The position numbers and the translations under genes were made by a program. A stretch of DNA of 7,925 bases, from positions 1-7,925 of the forward strand of contig JAEZHJ010000116.1 in NCBI GenBank assembly GCA_023436925.1, in the 5' to 3' direction. This DNA is from Actinomycetes bacterium (lineage in GTDB: Bacteria; Actinomycetota; Actinomycetes; Propionibacteriales; Propionibacteriaceae). The number at the start of each line of letters is the position of its first letter. Position 1 is the first letter of the stretch. Under the pieces are notes generated by a model. It saw nothing but the letters and a program-made list of their open reading frames with translations. It did not search any database and had not been told where the DNA came from. Of the stretch, positions 5,424-7,925 are shown in pieces.

Positions 5424-7925
5424 CACAGTCCAGCAGCGGGCTCCACACCAGCTGGGCGAGCGCCCCGACCAGGCTGGGCTCAGCGGTGTCCGCGGGCAGC
5501 GCGACCGACGCCGCGGGCAGCCGCAGCACATCCGGCCAGGCGAAGAAGGCCCGCCAGTTGTCGTCGCTGTCCCACTCCCACTCCTTCTCCAGGGCGCGCG
5601 CGAGCTGGTCGGGATGCTCGGCGTCGGTGCTGCGTCGCCGGAGCCGGGCGAGTCGCTCGCCCACCCGCGGCAGGGCCGGCAGGGGCCGGGACAGCCCCAG
5701 GGCGTAGAGCGCCAGGTATCGGCCGAGCAGGGCTGCGGACGTGGTCGGGTCGGGAGCGGTCATCGCCACCGCGCGGCCCTTGCCGACCACCACGGCGCGG
5801 GCCGGGCTGCCGGTCGCCGCGGTGAGGGCCAGCAGGCGCAGCCAGGCGGTGAGCCGGTGCCGCGGCTGCAGGCCGGAGAACTCGGTCTGCACCAGCACCC
5901 CGCCGCGGGTGACCACCCGGCCGGCCAGCGAGACCGGACGGCCGTCGGGAAGGGTCGCCATCAGCGCCACGTCCCGGGTCTGGGGCGGCTCGGCGGCCTC
6001 CTGGGGCAGCCGGGCCAGGGTGGCATCGGCGTCGCCGAGGACGCTGGTCAGGGCCCGTCGGCCGAGTTCGGCCGGCGGTACTTCGCCGCGCAGCCATTCG
6101 GCCCGCGTCACGAGGGCCGGATCGGCCCCGGAGCCCAGTTGGCGCAGCACGCGGTCGCCCACCTTCCAGCGGGCCAGGCCACCGAGTTCGAGCGGGACGG
6201 CGTCGTCGAGCTCGCTCGGCTCGGCGAGGGTGAACCCGGCGCGTTGCTTCAGCAGCCGGCGGGCCGGGTGGGCGAAGAAGTCGACCAGGTCGTCCAGCCC
6301 CACCCCGGCGGACAGGTCCGGCTCGGGCAGCGGCTCGAACCGGTACCGGTCCCGCTCGCCGCGCTCAGTGCGGGCAGCGGCGAGCGCGCCGCGGTAGGCC
6401 AGCGGATCGACACTGGTCAGGTCGGTCCTGGCCGGGTCGAAGTAGGCCGGGTCGAAGGGCTGCAGCGGGTGCCGGCGGGTGATCGCCTCGCTGACCCTGC
6501 GGTCGGGCAGGCCGGCGGTCGCGTCCACCGCCTCGAGCAGTTCCACGATGGGCGCGGCGAGCGGAACCGGCTCGTTGGTCGCTTCGCTGCGGCCGCGGGC
6601 CACCAGGACGAGCTTGTCGCGGGCGGCGTGGATGGCGTCGAGCAGCAATTGCCGGTCCTCAAGGGTGGCCGACGGGTCACCGGTCAGCGGCTCCAGGCCG
6701 AGCAGGTCGTCGCCGTGGCGTCGCTCCGACCGTGGGTACTGCTCGGCGTCCCAGCCGAGGAGCACCACGACCCGGTGCGGCACGTGGCGCAGCGAGTTCC
6801 GCCCGCACACGATCAGTGACCCGTTGCCGAAGGCGCCCCGGGCGGGCCGGTCGGTGAACTCGGCGGTGAGTACCCGCAGCACCCCGTGCCGGCCGATCCG
6901 GGTGTCGTCTCCGGCGGCCGCGGCCCGGGCCAGCCCCGCCCAGACGTCGCCCAGTTGCCACTCCTGGTCGAACCCGAGGCTGACCAGCGACTCGAGCCCG
7001 CTGCGGCACCGGGCGGCCCACTCGGCCATGGTCGCCGGCTCCTCGAAGGCGCTGACCAGGCGGGAGAGCCGTCCGATCAGTTCGGCCAGCCCGCCGACCA
7101 GCTCGACGTCGGAGGAGTCGATGTCGTCCAGGGGCAGGACGGTCCGGGCGGTCACCAGGTCGGTCTCGGGCAGCGCCACCCCCAGCAGCATCCGCTGGAC
7201 CCCGGCGAGCCAGGTGTTCTGCGCGTACTGGCCGAGCCCGAACCGGGCGCGGTGGGACGCGGAGAGCCCCCATCGGATCCCGGAGCGCTGGACGAGCTCG
7301 ACCAGTCGGTCGTGCCGGTCGTCGGTGAACCCGAACCGGGCCGCGATGGCCGGCTGGGCGCACAGGTCGAGCAGGGCGGACGCCTCGAAGCGGCTGTCCG
7401 GCAGGGCGAGCAGTTGCAGCAGCAGCGAGACCATCGGGTTGGTCTGGGCGACCGACCGGTCTGCCAGCTGCACCCGGAAGCGGTGGCCGGGATGCGCGTC
7501 GGCGGCACCGGGCAGCATGAAGGCGGCGGTCACCAGGGGGGCGACGGCGTCCAGCTGCGGGGTGACCACGACGATGTCGCGCGGCTCCAGGGTGGGGTCG
7601 TCGGCCAGCAACCCGGCCAACACCTCGCGCAGTACCTCGACCTGCCGGTCGGGACCGTGCGACAGGTGCAGCTGCACGGAGTCATCGGCCGGGTCGAAGG
7701 CGCGCACCCCGGCGATGCCGTCGGCCCGAAGGTCGGACTGCAGCCAGCCCAGCAGGGTGGCCGGCCCGGGCTCCGCCTCGGCCGGGGCCGGCGGCAGCAG
7801 CAGCGCGCGCTCGTCGGCGACCGCTGCCAGGGCGTCGTTGAGCGGGTGCCCGATCGGACGCCGGAAGTCCTCCCGCGGCTGGGTCAGCTGCGGACCGGGC
7901 CGGCGGGACGGGGTCGGGGTGAGCA
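5410..7925 (-). CDS. recC: RecBCD enzyme subunit RecC, Chi-scanning subunit (5' truncated by window edge)
   Basis: RecC holds RecB and RecD together, splits the duplex, and in E. coli scans the 3' strand for Chi. 837 residues are visible. The frame stays open to the right edge. An in-frame GTG at 7705-7707 is not the start, because RecC-like sequence continues upstream (for example IGHPLNDALAAV and LLGWLQSDLRADG). Compared with E. coli RecC (about 1122 residues), roughly 250-300 N-terminal residues are missing. Family matches, in fragment numbering: SHGPDRQVEVLREVL (88-102), PRDIVVVTPQLDAVAPLV (114-131), ADRSVAQTNPM (154-164), LALPDSRFEASALLDL (172-187), SGIRWGLS (214-221), VPHRVVVLLGWDAEQYPR (381-398), DRQLLLDAIHAARDKLVLV (423-441) and LDDLVDFFAHPARRLLKQRA (543-562). 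The C-terminal domain keeps the nuclease fold but, where RecB has Asp and DYK, this protein has SLAGRV (665-670) and VQTEF (678-682), so no active site is visible; that is normal for RecC. It is the first of the three genes and its promoter is outside the window. Confidence 0.96.
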   Translation of the reverse strand, partial: LTPTPSRRPGPQLTQPREDFRRPIGHPLNDALAAVADERALLLPPAPAEAEPGPATLLGWLQSDLRADGIAGVRAFDPADDSVQLHLSHGPDRQVEVLREVLAGLLADDPTLEPRDIVVVTPQLDAVAPLVTAAFMLPGAADAHPGHRFRVQLADRSVAQTNPMVSLLLQLLALPDSRFEASALLDLCAQPAIAARFGFTDDRHDRLVELVQRSGIRWGLSASHRARFGLGQYAQNTWLAGVQRMLLGVALPETDLVTARTVLPLDDIDSSDVELVGGLAELIGRLSRLVSAFEEPATMAEWAARCRSGLESLVSLGFDQEWQLGDVWAGLARAAAAGDDTRIGRHGVLRVLTAEFTDRPARGAFGNGSLIVCGRNSLRHVPHRVVVLLGWDAEQYPRSERRHGDDLLGLEPLTGDPSATLEDRQLLLDAIHAARDKLVLVARGRSEATNEPVPLAAPIVELLEAVDATAGLPDRRVSEAITRRHPLQPFDPAYFDPARTDLTSVDPLAYRGALAAARTERGERDRYRFEPLPEPDLSAGVGLDDLVDFFAHPARRLLKQRAGFTLAEPSELDDAVPLELGGLARWKVGDRVLRQLGSGADPALVTRAEWLRGEVPPAELGRRALTSVLGDADATLARLPQEAAEPPQTRDVALMATLPDGRPVSLAGRVVTRGGVLVQTEFSGLQPRHRLTAWLRLLALTAATGSPARAVVVGKGRAVAMTAPDPTTSAALLGRYLALYALGLSRPLPALPRVGERLARLRRRSTDAEHPDQLARALEKEWEWDSDDNWRAFFAWPDVLRLPAASVALPADTAEPSLVGALAQLVWSPLLDCEEGR

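Noticed and set aside
5614..6819. 401-residue open frame on the plus strand, antisense to recC
   Set aside because: Composition is Gly/Gln/Arg-rich with no recognisable domain, and the opposite strand encodes continuous RecC homology.
5410..7707. recC taken as a complete 765-residue gene starting at GTG 7705-7707
   Set aside because: The frame is open for 72 more codons to the right edge and the upstream residues resemble RecC, so the gene is truncated by the window and does not start there.

Overview
The window looks like chromosomal DNA from a high-GC Gram-positive bacterium (Actinomycetota). Base composition is very GC-rich, third codon positions are almost all G or C, and the gene order recC-recB-recD without ptrA between recC and recB is the arrangement I associate with actinobacteria. 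The genus cannot be read from the sequence.

Layout, left to right. Positions 2-121 hold the last 39 codons of an unrecognised plus-strand gene. Positions 122-317 are a 196-bp intergenic stretch between two converging genes. Most of it is an array of a 10-bp core, GTGGCCCTCG, six perfect copies of which start exactly 19 bp apart (164, 183, 202, 221, 240, 259), followed by two degenerate copies. The first two copies are inverted relative to the rest, so the junction forms a perfect inverted repeat with 14-bp arms at 183-211. From 318 to the right edge the minus strand carries one operon, transcribed right to left: recC (5' end beyond the window), recB and recD. The genes overlap by 4 bp (ATGA) at both junctions.

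The three proteins are the subunits of RecBCD (exonuclease V), the helicase-nuclease that processes double-strand DNA ends. RecB has all SF1A helicase motifs and a PD-(D/E)XK nuclease domain with its catalytic residues present. RecD has all SF1B helicase motifs and the same length as the E. coli protein. RecC shows the decayed helicase and nuclease folds typical of the family. Nothing suggests that the operon is broken. In mycobacteria RecBCD serves mainly single-strand annealing while AdnAB does the resection for homologous recombination; whether that division applies here cannot be told from this window.

The genes are conventional. The part least explained by known features is the 19-bp-phased repeat array in the convergent intergenic region. 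I see no mobile element, CRISPR array, RNA gene or new multi-gene system.
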